From NCBI RefSeq assembly GCF_016862575.1, contig NZ_BONF01000008.1, forward strand, positions 372,001 through 436,000: a stretch of 64,000 nucleotides of DNA, in the 5' to 3' direction. Every line of letters begins with the position of its first letter. Within the stretch, counting starts at the first letter, position 1. The notes under the pieces are model-generated. The model saw only the letters and a list, made by a program, of their open reading frames with translations, was not told the origin of the DNA and did no database searches. The DNA comes from Catellatospora bangladeshensis (GTDB lineage: Bacteria; Actinomycetota; Actinomycetes; Mycobacteriales; Micromonosporaceae). Below, piece after piece: positions 46,051-54,857 of this stretch. Both the position numbers and the translations under genes were made by a program.

Positions 46051-47337
46051 CCCGGCCGCCACCGCCCGCGTCGTGCCAACCGCTGCCGTGGTGTCCGCCG
46101 CCATGGTGTACACCGCGTGCATGGCCGCGGCGTACCGCTGCGGGGTGTGCGCGGCGGCGCGGGTGCGGGCGGCGGCGCCGAGGCGGCGCGCGGCGCGGCG
46201 GTCGCCCAGCAGGCCGAGCACGGCGGCGGCGAACGCCTCCGGCTCGGGGGCGGCGAGCGCGGCGTGGCCGTCGAGGGCGCCGTGGCGGTGCAGGGACGGG
46301 TCGGCGAGCACCGCGGGCAGCCCGGCCAGGGCCGCCTCCTGCAGCACGAGGGCCTGGGTGTCGGTACGCGACGGGAACGCGAACACGTCCGCGGCGGCGT
46401 ACGCGGCGGCGACGACGTGCGGCGGCTGCTGCCCGGTGCACACGACCCGATCGGCGATCCCCGCTCCGGCGTCCCGGAGCAGCCGGGCCAGCCAGCGCGG
46501 CTCGTAGACGGCGCCGACCAGCACCAGCCAGGCGTCGGGCCGGTCCGCCAGGATCCGGGCGAACGCGCGTACCAGCAGGTCGACGCCTTTCTCGCGGTTG
46601 ACCCGGCCGACGAACAGCACCAGCGGGTCGCGGGGCCCGATGCCGTGCCCGGCGCGGAACGCACCCGCCTCGGCCCGCGACGCGGGGCGCTCGCCCACCC
46701 CCGTGGGGACCAGCGCGAGCCGCTGCGCGGGCACCGGCAGGGCGACCCGGTCGAGCACGGCCCGGGTGGGCACCACCACGGCCGTCGCGGGGCCGAGCAG
46801 CAGCCGGTTGCCCTCGGTCAGCACGGCCGCGCGGTCGCCCGCGGCGGGCGCGGGCACGCCGAGCCGCCGGGTGTAGAGGCGCAGCAGCAGCCGCAGCGCC
46901 CAGCCGGGCACCTTGTACGCGTCGGCGTAGGCGTGCAGGTCGGTGTGGTACGTCTGGACGAGCCGCGCGCCGGTCCGGTCGGCGAGCAGCACCCCGAGCA
47001 GCCCGGCCGGGCCGGGGGTGTGCACGTGGACCACGTCGGGGCGGTACGCGGCGAGGTCGGCGACCAGGCGCTCGCGGGAGCGGCGGGTGGCCAGCGGCCA
47101 GCGGGCCAGCCGCAGGTCGGCCACGCCGCAGGCGAGCGCGGGCACCCGGAGCAGCCCCGGCTCGTCCTCCTGGTCCCCGTGGGCCGGGACGACGCAGTGC
47201 ACGTCGTGCCCGGCGGCGGCCTGGGCCGCGCGCAGCGTACGCAGCGAGGTGACGACACCGTCGCGGCGCGGGAGATACGTGTCGGTGAAGTGCATGATGC
47301 GCACGCCATGACGGTCGGCGACCGGCGTTGACGCCAC
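46048..47337 (-). CDS. GT4-family glycosyltransferase
   Basis: This 429-residue GT-B enzyme has the N-terminal acceptor half opening DTYLPRRDGVVTSLRTL and VVHVHTPGPAGLLG. The C-terminal nucleotide-sugar half has LVLFVGRVNREKGVDLLVRA and VFAFPSRTDTQALVLQEA, the last replacing the usual E(x7)E with a Thr/Glu variant. It resembles actinobacterial mannosyl- and glucosyl-transferases acting on membrane lipids (PimB-like), but neither the donor nor the acceptor is certain. The start GTG 47337 is divergent from deoC. Confidence 0.88.
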   Translation of the reverse strand: MASTPVADRHGVRIMHFTDTYLPRRDGVVTSLRTLRAAQAAAGHDVHCVVPAHGDQEDEPGLLRVPALACGVADLRLARWPLATRRSRERLVADLAAYRPDVVHVHTPGPAGLLGVLLADRTGARLVQTYHTDLHAYADAYKVPGWALRLLLRLYTRRLGVPAPAAGDRAAVLTEGNRLLLGPATAVVVPTRAVLDRVALPVPAQRLALVPTGVGERPASRAEAGAFRAGHGIGPRDPLVLFVGRVNREKGVDLLVRAFARILADRPDAWLVLVGAVYEPRWLARLLRDAGAGIADRVVCTGQQPPHVVAAAYAAADVFAFPSRTDTQALVLQEAALAGLPAVLADPSLHRHGALDGHAALAAPEPEAFAAAVLGLLGDRRAARRLGAAARTRAAAHTPQRYAAAMHAVYTMAADTTAAVGTTRAVAAG

Positions 47338-47404
47338 GTGAACCCGGTATGTCGCCCGCGTGGAACCCCGACGGCGACCACCCCCACCAGCCCGGCCTAG
47401 GGCC

Positions 47405-47436
47405 GTGGCCGAGCCAGGTCGTGGCCGAGCCAGGTC
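47405..47436. repeat. Exact tandem duplication of 16 bp
   Basis: GTGGCCGAGCCAGGTC occurs twice back-to-back (47405-47420, 47421-47436) in the region between the glycosyltransferase and deoC genes. Confidence 0.9.
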
Positions 47437-47455
47437 GTGGCGGGCCGGGAAGTCA

Positions 47456-47518
47456 TGATCGCCATTTCGTGTCCGAACACGCGGTCAGACCGCACTTTCT
47501 GACACGAACTAGCGATCA
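47456..47518. repeat. Palindromic repeat, family E (copy E1)
   Basis: Arms TGATCGCCATTTCGTGTC (47456-47473) and GACACGAACTAGCGATCA (47501-47518) match at 16 of 18 positions. It lies in the divergent glycosyltransferase/deoC promoter region and is related to 63401-63460. Confidence 0.85.
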
Positions 47519-47598
47519 TCGCCACCGAGCGCGGTGACCGCCGCCACCGGAGCGCCGGATCCCACGACGTGGACAAGATCGATACCCGTGAGGCCGCG

Positions 47599-47604
47599 TA
47601 GACT
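47599..47604 (+). promoter_or_regulatory. Leaderless -10 box for deoC
   Basis: TAGACT lies 6 nt before ATG 47611. Confidence 0.5.
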
Positions 47605-47610
47605 TCGCGT

Positions 47611-48558
47611 ATGACGGCCACCATCTCACCGTTGTCCGAGGTCACGCGCTCTGACGCGGCGCTGCGGACCTTCCTGCACGGCCTGCCCGGCGTGGACCGG
47701 GTCGGCGCCGACGCGCGCGCCGCGGGCCTGGGCACCCGATCGATCAAGACCACTGCGAAGGCATGGGCGATCGACCTCGCCATCCGGATGGTGGACCTGA
47801 CCACGCTGGAGGGCGCGGACACCCCCGGCAAGGTGCGGGCGCTGTGCGCGAAGGCGCGCCGCCCCGACCCGGCCGACCCGAGCTGCCCCCCGGTCGCCGC
47901 GATCTGCGTGTACCCGTCGATGGTGCCGACCGCCGCCGAGGCGCTGCGGGGCTCCGGCATCCACCTGGCCAGCGTCGCGACCGCGTTCCCGTCGGGGCAG
48001 GCGCCGCTGAAGGTGAAGCTGGACGACACCCGCGCGGCCGTCGCCGCGGGCGCCGACGAGATCGACATGGTGATCAGCCGGGGCGCCTTCCTGGCCGGCC
48101 GCTACCTGGAGGTCTTCGAGGAGATCACGGCGATCAAGGAGGCGTGCGGCAAGGCGCACCTCAAGGTCATCCTGGAGACCGGCGAGCTGGTCACCTACGA
48201 CAACGTGCGGCGTGCGTCCTGGCTGGCCATGCTGGCGGGCGGCGACTTCATCAAGACCTCCACCGGCAAGGTGTCCCCCGCGGCGACCCTGCCGGTCACG
48301 CTGATCATGCTGGAGGCGGTGCGCGACTTCCTCGACACCACCGGCCGCAAGGTCGGCGTGAAGCCCGCGGGCGGCATCCGCACCACCAAGGACGCGATCA
48401 AGTACCTGGTCATGGTCAACGAGATCGCCGGCGACGGCTGGCTGGACCCGGACTGGTTCCGGTTCGGCGCGTCCACGCTGCTCAACGACCTGCTGATGCA
48501 GCGCACCAAGCTTGCCACCGGCCACTACTCCGGCCCCGACTACTTCACCCTGGACTGA
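47611..48558 (+). CDS. deoC: Deoxyribose-phosphate aldolase
   Basis: This 315-residue class I aldolase cleaves 2-deoxyribose 5-phosphate to acetaldehyde and glyceraldehyde 3-phosphate. The TIM barrel carries the Schiff-base lysine in FIKTSTGK (about residues 212-219), the second lysine in VGVKPAGGIR, and the acidic DEIDMVISRG strand. It is longer than E. coli DeoC because of an N-terminal extension (about 50 residues). The aldehyde product explains the two aldehyde dehydrogenase genes immediately downstream, and the first begins 2 nt after its stop. Likely one leaderless operon. Confidence 0.95.
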   Translation: MTATISPLSEVTRSDAALRTFLHGLPGVDRVGADARAAGLGTRSIKTTAKAWAIDLAIRMVDLTTLEGADTPGKVRALCAKARRPDPADPSCPPVAAICVYPSMVPTAAEALRGSGIHLASVATAFPSGQAPLKVKLDDTRAAVAAGADEIDMVISRGAFLAGRYLEVFEEITAIKEACGKAHLKVILETGELVTYDNVRRASWLAMLAGGDFIKTSTGKVSPAATLPVTLIMLEAVRDFLDTTGRKVGVKPAGGIRTTKDAIKYLVMVNEIAGDGWLDPDWFRFGASTLLNDLLMQRTKLATGHYSGPDYFTLD

Positions 48559-48560
48559 TC

Positions 48561-49991
48561 ATGAGCAGATTCGAATACGCGCCCGCCCCGGAGTCGCGCT
48601 CGATCGTGAAGCTGCAGCCGTCCTACGGGCTGTTCATCAACGGCGAGTTCACCGACGGCGCGGGCAGCTTCAAGACCATCTCCCCCGCCTCCGAGGAGGT
48701 GCTGGCCGAGGTCGCCGAGGCGTCGTCCGCCGACGTGGACCGGGCCGTACAGGCGGCGCGGCGCGCGTACGAGGACGTGTGGGGCCCGATGCCTGGCCGC
48801 GAGCGGGCCAAGTACCTGTTCCGCATCGCCCGCATCATCGCCGAGCGCAGCCGTGAGTTGGCCGTGCTGGAGTCGCTGAACAACGGCAAGCCGATCAAGG
48901 AGTCGCGGGACGTCGACGTGCCCCTGTCGGCCGCGCACTTCTTCTACTACGCGGGCTGGGCCGACAAGCTGCCGTACGCCGGCTTCGGCGCGGACCCGCG
49001 CCCGCTGGGCGTGGCCGGTCAGGTCATCCCGTGGAACTTCCCGCTGCTCATGCTCGCCTGGAAGATCGCCCCGGCGCTGGCGGCGGGCAACACGGTGGTG
49101 CTCAAGCCGGCCGAGACGACGCCGCTGAGCGCGCTGCTGTTCGCCGAGATCTGCCAGCAGGCCGAGCTGCCGCCGGGCGTGGTCAACATCGTCACCGGCG
49201 CGGGCGAGACCGGCGCGGCCCTGGTGAACCACCCCGACGTGGACAAGGTCGCGTTCACCGGCTCGACCGAGGTCGGGCGGATCATCGCGCGGGCCGTCGC
49301 GGGCACGAAGAAGAAGGTCACCCTGGAGCTGGGCGGCAAGGCGGCGAACATCGTCTTCGACGACGCCGCGATCGACCAGGCGGTCGAGGGCATCGTCAAC
49401 GGTATCTTCTTCAACCAGGGCCACGTCTGCTGCGCGGGCTCCCGGCTGCTGGTGCAGGAGTCCGTCGCCGACCAGCTGCTGGAGTCGCTGAAGCGGCGCA
49501 TGGCCACCCTGCGCGTGGGCGACCCGCTGGACAAGAACACCGACATCGGCGCGATCAACTCCGCGGAGCAGCTGTCCCGGATCAAGGCGCTGGCCGAGAT
49601 CGGGGCGAGCGAGGGCGCGGAGCGCTGGTCGCCCGCGTGCGAGCTGCCCGAGCGCGGGTTCTGGTTCGCGCCGACCATCTTCACCGGCGTGTCCCAGGCG
49701 CACCGCATCGCCCGCGAGGAGATCTTCGGGCCGGTGCTGTCGGTGCTGACGTTCCGCACCCCGGCCGAGGCGGTCGAGAAGGCCAACAACACGCCGTACG
49801 GCCTGTCGGCGGGCATCTGGTCGGAGAAGGGCTCGCGCATCCTCGCCATCGCCGACCAGCTGCGGGCCGGTGTGGTCTGGGCGAACACGTTCAACAAGTT
49901 CGACCCCACCTCGCCGTTCGGCGGTTACAAGGAGTCCGGATACGGCCGCGAGGGCGGCCGCCACGGCCTGGAGGCCTACCTTGCCCAGTAA
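48561..49991 (+). CDS. Aldehyde dehydrogenase
   Basis: This 476-residue NAD(P)-dependent aldehyde dehydrogenase has the complete fold. The nucleotide-binding segment is PWNFPLLMLAWKIAPALAAGN, with TGSTEVGR. The general base Glu is in LELGGK (about residue 256), and the catalytic cysteine in NQGHVCCAGSR (290/291). KEEIFGPV-type sequence appears as REEIFGPV. It begins 2 nt after deoC and probably oxidises the acetaldehyde released by that aldolase. Its last codons overlap the start of the next gene by 11 nt. Confidence 0.94.
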   Translation: MSRFEYAPAPESRSIVKLQPSYGLFINGEFTDGAGSFKTISPASEEVLAEVAEASSADVDRAVQAARRAYEDVWGPMPGRERAKYLFRIARIIAERSRELAVLESLNNGKPIKESRDVDVPLSAAHFFYYAGWADKLPYAGFGADPRPLGVAGQVIPWNFPLLMLAWKIAPALAAGNTVVLKPAETTPLSALLFAEICQQAELPPGVVNIVTGAGETGAALVNHPDVDKVAFTGSTEVGRIIARAVAGTKKKVTLELGGKAANIVFDDAAIDQAVEGIVNGIFFNQGHVCCAGSRLLVQESVADQLLESLKRRMATLRVGDPLDKNTDIGAINSAEQLSRIKALAEIGASEGAERWSPACELPERGFWFAPTIFTGVSQAHRIAREEIFGPVLSVLTFRTPAEAVEKANNTPYGLSAGIWSEKGSRILAIADQLRAGVVWANTFNKFDPTSPFGGYKESGYGREGGRHGLEAYLAQ

Positions 49992-50862
49992 GAAGGACGC
50001 CGCCGCCGCGCGCACCACGACGGGCGCCGCCGCACCGGCGCGGCTCGCCGTGCGCAAGACGTACAAGCTGTTCATCGGTGGTGCGTTCCCGCGCAGCGAG
50101 TCGGGCCGCACCTACGTCGTCGCCGACAGCAAGGGGCAGTTCGTGGCCAACGCCGCCCAGGCATCCCGCAAGGACGCCCGCGACGCCGTGCTCGCCGCGC
50201 GGGCGGCGTTCGGCAAGTGGTCGGGCGCGACCGCGTACAACAAGGGCCAGGTCATCTACCGCGTCGCGGAGATGCTGGAGGGCCGCCGCGGCGAGTTCGC
50301 CGCGCTGGAGGTCCCCGAGTCCGAGCTGGACGAGGCGATCGACCGCCTGGTCTGGTACGCGGGCTGGACCGACAAGATCGCGCAGGTGGCGGGCGGGGCG
50401 AACCCGGTGGCCGGGCCGTACTTCAACATCTCCTCGCCGGAGCCGAGCGGGGTCGTCGCGGTGGTCGCGCCGTCCAGCCCGGCGTTGCTCGGCCTGGTCA
50501 GCGTCATCGCCCCGGTGATCGCCACCGGCAACACGGTGATCGTGATCTCCGACGCCCCGCGCGTGGCGATCACGCTGGCCGAGGTGCTGGCCACCTCCGA
50601 CGTGCCGGGCGGCGTGGTGAACATCCTCACCGGCTCCGCCGCCGAGATGGGCCCCTGGCTCGCCTCGCACAGCGACGTCAACGGCCTGGACCTGACCGGC
50701 GTGGCCGACGCCAAGCTGGCCCTTGAGCTGGAGCAGGCCGCCGCCGAGACTCTCAAGCGCGTCCGCCGCCCGGCGGCCGTCGACTGGTCCGCCGACCCCG
50801 GCCTCGCCCCCATGACGGCATACCTCGAAACCAAGACCGTCTGGCACCCCAAGGGCCTGTAA
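49981..50862 (+). CDS. Aldehyde dehydrogenase-like protein lacking the catalytic half
   Basis: This 293-residue protein has the N-terminal part of the aldehyde dehydrogenase fold, including LFIGGAFPRSESGRTY, YFNISSPEPSGVVAVVAPS and TGNTVIVISDAPRV. It stops at about the position of the ELGGK motif, so the catalytic Cys and general base are absent. The reading frame is clean and not frameshifted, and it ends with its own C-terminal segment (TAYLETKTVWHPKGL). It may therefore be a genuine non-catalytic partner of the full enzyme next to it. The start is TTG 49981 with GGAGG 6 nt upstream, overlapping the previous gene by 11 nt. Confidence 0.85.
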   Translation: MPSKKDAAAARTTTGAAAPARLAVRKTYKLFIGGAFPRSESGRTYVVADSKGQFVANAAQASRKDARDAVLAARAAFGKWSGATAYNKGQVIYRVAEMLEGRRGEFAALEVPESELDEAIDRLVWYAGWTDKIAQVAGGANPVAGPYFNISSPEPSGVVAVVAPSSPALLGLVSVIAPVIATGNTVIVISDAPRVAITLAEVLATSDVPGGVVNILTGSAAEMGPWLASHSDVNGLDLTGVADAKLALELEQAAAETLKRVRRPAAVDWSADPGLAPMTAYLETKTVWHPKGL

Positions 50863-50868
50863 AGACAA

Positions 50869-50914
50869 GGAAGGGCACCTTCTTAACGCTGTGCGTATAG
50901 GAAGGTGCCCTTCT
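50869..50914. repeat. Family C repeat, inverted pair (copy C3)
   Basis: GGAAGGGCACCTTCTTA (50869-50885) faces GGAAGGTGCCCTTCT (50900-50914) in inverted orientation, beginning 6 bp after the stop of the deoC operon. Confidence 0.9.
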
Positions 50915-50946
50915 TAACGCCTGGCCGCGGGCGTGCGCGGCTCCGC

Positions 50947-50952
50947 TAGGGT
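50947..50952 (+). promoter_or_regulatory. Leaderless-type -10 box before the membrane protein at 50961
   Basis: TAGGGT lies 8 nt before GTG 50961, at the upper end of the leaderless spacing. Confidence 0.4.
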
Positions 50953-50960
50953 GACCGGTC

Positions 50961-52202
50961 GTGAGCAGCCCCTCCCGTGACACCGGCCCGATCGAGTTCG
51001 TCAGCAAGGCCGACCGCCGCGCCGCCAAGGCCGCGGCCAGGAACGCGGCAAGAGCCGCGGCGCACGCCTCGCCGGCGGACGGCACGCCCGCGTCAGGCCC
51101 GGACACCGCTGCGGGCGCGACCGGGTCAGGTCCGGCCAGCCCCGCGAGCAAGCCCGGTTCGGGTCGGCGAGACCGCGCGGGCAAGCCCGCCTCCCGGTGG
51201 TCGCCGCTGTTCGGCGGGCTGTCGGTCATCGGCGTCATCGCCCTGTTCGTGGGCTGGCTCCTGATCGCACCGACCCTGCGCGGCCTGCTCATCGGCTTCG
51301 CCTGCGACGTCACCGCCTGCTCCGCCGCGGGTATGACCACCGCCGGCTGGCTGGTCGTCGCCGCCCCGGCCGCCGCGATGCTCCTCATCGGCGTGAGCTG
51401 GCAGCGGGCCGGGCGGACCGCCCGCCGCGTGATGATCGGCTTCGCCGCGCTGACCTGGCTGGTCGCCAGCCTGGTCATCCCCGGCCGCGGCAAGGACCTG
51501 TCCGACATCCTGACCGGACCCGGCAGCGCCCAGCTCGGCAGCGGGATCCTGTGGGCCCTCGGCGGCGCGGGCGCCGCACTGGCGTTCCTGTTCCTCCTGG
51601 TCTTCGTGGGCCGCGCCGTCCCGGCGGTCGACCGGCACTACAACACCGTGGCGGTCGCCGGCATCACCGCGATCATCGTGGGCGCGCTGCCGCTCGCGAT
51701 CGACGCCGCCGAGCCGACGTACACCCGCGCCGCCGAGATCTTCCCCGCCGTGCTGACGATGAACGGCGACACGCTGACCCGCACCGAGCTGGGCGACGAG
51801 CGCGGCTGCGCCAGTGTGCTGCCCGACGACACGCTGCTGGACCGGCACGGCTGCATCGTGACGGTGCGGGCGTCGTACATGACCGACGACAGTGACGCGG
51901 TCGCCGTGTTCCGGGCCGTGCTCTACCGCGACGACGAGACCGCCGACGAGGCCCGCGCCGGGCTGCCCGCCGGGCTCGCCCCGGTCGGCGCACCAGGCGG
52001 CGCGGTCGCGATCTTCTCCACGACCGGACCGTGGGTGCTGGTCAGCGCGGGCGCGCACGACAACGGCCGGGACGTCACCGCCGCCGACCGCCCGTGGGTG
52101 CTCTGGCCGCTGCGGCAGGTCAGCTACCACTTCATCGGTACGCAGGTCGGCCTGCTCATCGACCCCGACCCCACCGACGCCATCCGCCCCCGCAACCCCT
52201 GA
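50961..52202 (+). CDS. Membrane protein with exported C-terminal domain, unknown function
   Basis: This 413-residue protein does not match a family I know. A cytoplasmic N-terminus (about residues 1-78) is rich in Ala, Arg, Pro and Gly. Five hydrophobic segments follow between about 84 and 255, with two cysteines in the first outer loop (CDVTACSAAG). The exported domain (about 258-413) includes RGCASVLPDD...RHGCIVTVRASY, which could form a disulfide. The last part resembles a small globular sensor domain. The start is GTG 50961 after TAGGGT. Confidence 0.7.
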   Translation: MSSPSRDTGPIEFVSKADRRAAKAAARNAARAAAHASPADGTPASGPDTAAGATGSGPASPASKPGSGRRDRAGKPASRWSPLFGGLSVIGVIALFVGWLLIAPTLRGLLIGFACDVTACSAAGMTTAGWLVVAAPAAAMLLIGVSWQRAGRTARRVMIGFAALTWLVASLVIPGRGKDLSDILTGPGSAQLGSGILWALGGAGAALAFLFLLVFVGRAVPAVDRHYNTVAVAGITAIIVGALPLAIDAAEPTYTRAAEIFPAVLTMNGDTLTRTELGDERGCASVLPDDTLLDRHGCIVTVRASYMTDDSDAVAVFRAVLYRDDETADEARAGLPAGLAPVGAPGGAVAIFSTTGPWVLVSAGAHDNGRDVTAADRPWVLWPLRQVSYHFIGTQVGLLIDPDPTDAIRPRNP

Positions 52203-52216
52203 CCGAGCCACGCGGC

Positions 52217-52266
52217 AGATCTTGTGCACTTCGTGCTGCTGAAGCGACACGAAACGCACAAGATCT
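52217..52266. repeat. Palindromic repeat, family A (copy A4)
   Basis: Arms AGATCTTGTGC (52217-52227) and GCACAAGATCT (52256-52266) are perfect over 11 nt. The left part also matches copy A3 in reverse. It lies 14 bp past the membrane protein stop. Confidence 0.85.
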
Positions 52267-52275
52267 CGCCGCGCC

Positions 52276-52281
52276 TAGGAT
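52276..52281 (+). promoter_or_regulatory. Leaderless -10 box for the acyl-CoA dehydrogenase-like gene
   Basis: TAGGAT lies 6 nt before ATG 52288. Confidence 0.5.
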
Positions 52282-52287
52282 CGGGAC

Positions 52288-53274
52288 ATGGTCGACGCGA
52301 GCAGACTGCGGCTGCGCGCCGCCGAGATCGCCGAAGAGGTGCTGTTCCCGGCCGCGCTCGCGGTGGATGCCGCCGACCGGGTGCCCGCGTCCCACCTGGA
52401 CCTGCTCGCCGCGGAGGGTCTCTACGGCGCGGCCGTGCCGGAGGACGGGGACGGCAGGGACTTCCCGCTGCTCGCGTCGCTGGTGGAGAGCCTGGCGAGC
52501 GGCTGCCTGACCACGGCGTTCGTCTGGCTCCAACACCATGGGCCGGTGTCGGCCGCCGCGTACAGCGAGCAGCCCGGAATCCGCGACGCCTGGCTGGGCG
52601 CGCTGTCCACGGGCGAGCGGCGGGCCGGGATCGCGCTGGCCGGGCTGCGCAGCCGCACCGCCCCGATGCGGGTGCGCGCGGTCGGCGGCGGCTTCCTCCT
52701 CGACGGCGAGGCACCCTGGGTGACCGGCTGGGACATGATCGACGTGTTGTACACCGCCGCCCGCGACGAGCACGACGACGTGCACTTCCTGCTGGTGGAC
52801 GCGATCGCCGGGCCGACCCTGGGCGTCACCCCGCTGGAACTGGTCGCGGTGCAGGCGAGCCGGACCGTCAACGTGCGATTCGAGAGCCACTTCGTGCCCG
52901 CCGACCGGCTCGCCGACGTGCGTCCGTACGCGGCCTGGTCGTCATCGGACGCGAGCGGCTCGGCGCTCAACGGCTTCCTCGCCCTCGGCACGGCGGCGCG
53001 ATGCTGCCGCCTGATCGGGCCGAGCCCGCTGGACGCCGAGCTGGCCGCCACCCGGGCGAGCCTGCTGGCGGCGGACCCGGCGGCGACTCCCGCGGCCCGC
53101 GCCGCCGCGTCGGACCTGGCGCTGCGGGCGACCGCGACGCTGGCCGTGCGGACCGGCGCGCGGGCGGTGCTGCGCGGCGAGCACGCCCAGCGGCTGCTGC
53201 GGGAGGCGGCGTTCCTGCTGGTCTTCGGCAACCGCCCGGCCATCCGGGACGAGCTGCTGGCCCGGCTGCGGTAG
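52288..53274 (+). CDS. Acyl-CoA dehydrogenase family protein, short form
   Basis: This 328-residue protein has the N-terminal helical and central beta domains of acyl-CoA dehydrogenases: LAAEGLYGAAVPEDGDGRDF, FVWLQHHGPV, GGGFLLDGEAPWVTGWD and VRFESHFVPADRL. Its C-terminal helical domain is shorter than usual (most members have about 380 residues) and the catalytic Glu site is not recognisable. It may be an FAD-dependent monooxygenase or dehydrogenase of the family with altered chemistry, or inactive. The start ATG 52288 follows TAGGAT by 6 nt. An ECF sigma gene follows 98 nt downstream on the same strand. Confidence 0.8.
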   Translation: MVDASRLRLRAAEIAEEVLFPAALAVDAADRVPASHLDLLAAEGLYGAAVPEDGDGRDFPLLASLVESLASGCLTTAFVWLQHHGPVSAAAYSEQPGIRDAWLGALSTGERRAGIALAGLRSRTAPMRVRAVGGGFLLDGEAPWVTGWDMIDVLYTAARDEHDDVHFLLVDAIAGPTLGVTPLELVAVQASRTVNVRFESHFVPADRLADVRPYAAWSSSDASGSALNGFLALGTAARCCRLIGPSPLDAELAATRASLLAADPAATPAARAAASDLALRATATLAVRTGARAVLRGEHAQRLLREAAFLLVFGNRPAIRDELLARLR

Positions 53275-53372
53275 CGGCGGTCGCGGAGATCATCGACGCG
53301 GCGGTAAACACACGGGGCTCGCAGCGGCGTCCTTCCCGCGAGACGATGTCCGTCCCGCGCCGAGGAGTGGTT

Positions 53373-54839
53373 GTGCACCCGGATTTCGACCAGTACGTAC
53401 GCGCCCGTTCCGGGTCGCTGGTGGGCTTCGCGTACCTGCTCTGCCGCGACCGGCACCTCGCCGAGGACCTCGTGCAGGAGGTGCTGGCGCGGGCGTACCA
53501 CCGCTGGGACCGGATCGAGGCCGACAACCCCGACCTCTACCTGCGCCGGGCCCTGGTCTGGGCGAACTCGTCCTGGTGGCGGCGGCTGTCGCATCGCGAG
53601 CGGCCGCACTGGTCCACCCCGGACGGCGCGGGCGACGAGGACTTCGTACAGCGGCACGCGGTGCGGGACGAGCTGTGGGCGCTGCTCGGCGGGCTGCCCC
53701 GCCGCCAGCGCACGGTGCTGGTGCTGCGCTACTTCGAGGACCTGGACGACGAGCGCATCGCCGAGCTGCTGGACTGCTCGCCCGCGACGGTTCGGGTGCA
53801 CGCGCACCGGGGCCTGGGCGCGCTGCGGAGCAGGCTCGGCGAGCCGGTGCCCGCGCCTGCCGCCGAGCGCGCCTTCCCGCCGGTCACGCTGGACGACGTG
53901 CGCCGCCGGGCGACGGGTGTCCAGCGGCGCCGGCGCACCACGCTGGCCGCGGCGGCGGCCGCCGTGATCACCACGGTGCTGGTGCTGCTGCCGGTGTGGC
54001 GCGCCCCGCAGCCACCGCCGGTGCTGACGCCGAGCCCGAGCGGCGTGCCCGGCTCGGCCGGCCCGGTGCCGCCGACCCTGAACCCGTCGCCGTCCGGCAC
54101 GGTGGCGCTGGTGCCCCGGCCCGCCGCGTGGGCGCTGCCGGAGTTCCCGTACCAGCCGGGCTACGTGCCCGCGAAGGCCGGGAAGCTGACCGTCGTCTCG
54201 GCGCTGGACATGACCGGCCTGGAGAGCGCGGGCAATCCCGCGAAGCTGCTCGTGTACGCCGGGCCGACCCCCTACGACTGGGACTGGGAGGCGGCGCTGA
54301 CCCGGTCCGTGCAGGTCGACGGGGTTCCCGCCACCCTGCGCACCGGCACCGACGAGAACGGCAAGGCGCAGATCGGGCTGACCTGGCAACGCGACGGCCG
54401 ATGGGTGACCGTGCAGAGCTTCGGCGGCCTGCTCACCCTGGCGGAGGTCCAGCGGTTCGCCCGCGAGCTGAGGCCGGGTCGGATGACCGCCACCCCGGCC
54501 ATCGGCTACGGCCTCATCCCCGAGGGCTATGAGGTGAGCAGCATGGACCGGGAGCACGTCTGCCTCAGCGCCGAGCCGCGGCTGACCCACGAGAACCCGG
54601 AGGGCATCTGCGTGAGCGTCGGCTCGGACACCAGCCTGGTGCCCGTGACCAGCTCGTTCAGCGTCCGGGGGCAGCTCGCCGTGCTGGAGCCGGTGGCGGG
54701 CGAGCGACCCACCGCGCTGCGGGTGCTGCTGGACGGGAAACGGGTGCTGCTGATCGAACAGAGCCGGGGTGACCTGAGCCGGGAGGATCTGGTCCGGTTC
54801 GCCGAGAGCATCACGGTGAGCGGGCCTGCCGGGCAGTGA
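53373..54839 (+). CDS. SigE-family ECF sigma factor with transmembrane and exported C-terminal domain
   Basis: This 488-residue protein opens with a SigE-family ECF sigma factor: region 2 at about residues 4-75 (VGFAYLLCRDRHLAEDLVQEV) and region 4 at about 105-155 (RIAELLDCSPATVRVHAHRGL). A basic patch, a transmembrane helix at about 190-208 and a Pro/Ser linker follow. An exported domain of about 270 residues contains a possible disulfide pair (CLSAE and ICVSV). No zinc-finger anti-sigma motif is seen. It would be a membrane-tethered transcription factor. The start GTG 53373 has GAGGAG 5 nt upstream and is preferred over ATG 53346. cydD follows 18 nt downstream. Confidence 0.88.
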   Translation: MHPDFDQYVRARSGSLVGFAYLLCRDRHLAEDLVQEVLARAYHRWDRIEADNPDLYLRRALVWANSSWWRRLSHRERPHWSTPDGAGDEDFVQRHAVRDELWALLGGLPRRQRTVLVLRYFEDLDDERIAELLDCSPATVRVHAHRGLGALRSRLGEPVPAPAAERAFPPVTLDDVRRRATGVQRRRRTTLAAAAAAVITTVLVLLPVWRAPQPPPVLTPSPSGVPGSAGPVPPTLNPSPSGTVALVPRPAAWALPEFPYQPGYVPAKAGKLTVVSALDMTGLESAGNPAKLLVYAGPTPYDWDWEAALTRSVQVDGVPATLRTGTDENGKAQIGLTWQRDGRWVTVQSFGGLLTLAEVQRFARELRPGRMTATPAIGYGLIPEGYEVSSMDREHVCLSAEPRLTHENPEGICVSVGSDTSLVPVTSSFSVRGQLAVLEPVAGERPTALRVLLDGKRVLLIEQSRGDLSREDLVRFAESITVSGPAGQ

Positions 54840-54857
54840 CCCACGTCATCGGGCACG

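Noticed and set aside
49981-50862. Pseudogene or frameshift of an aldehyde dehydrogenase
   Set aside because: The frame is clean, has its own start signal and a distinct C-terminus, and coding bias is maintained to the stop.
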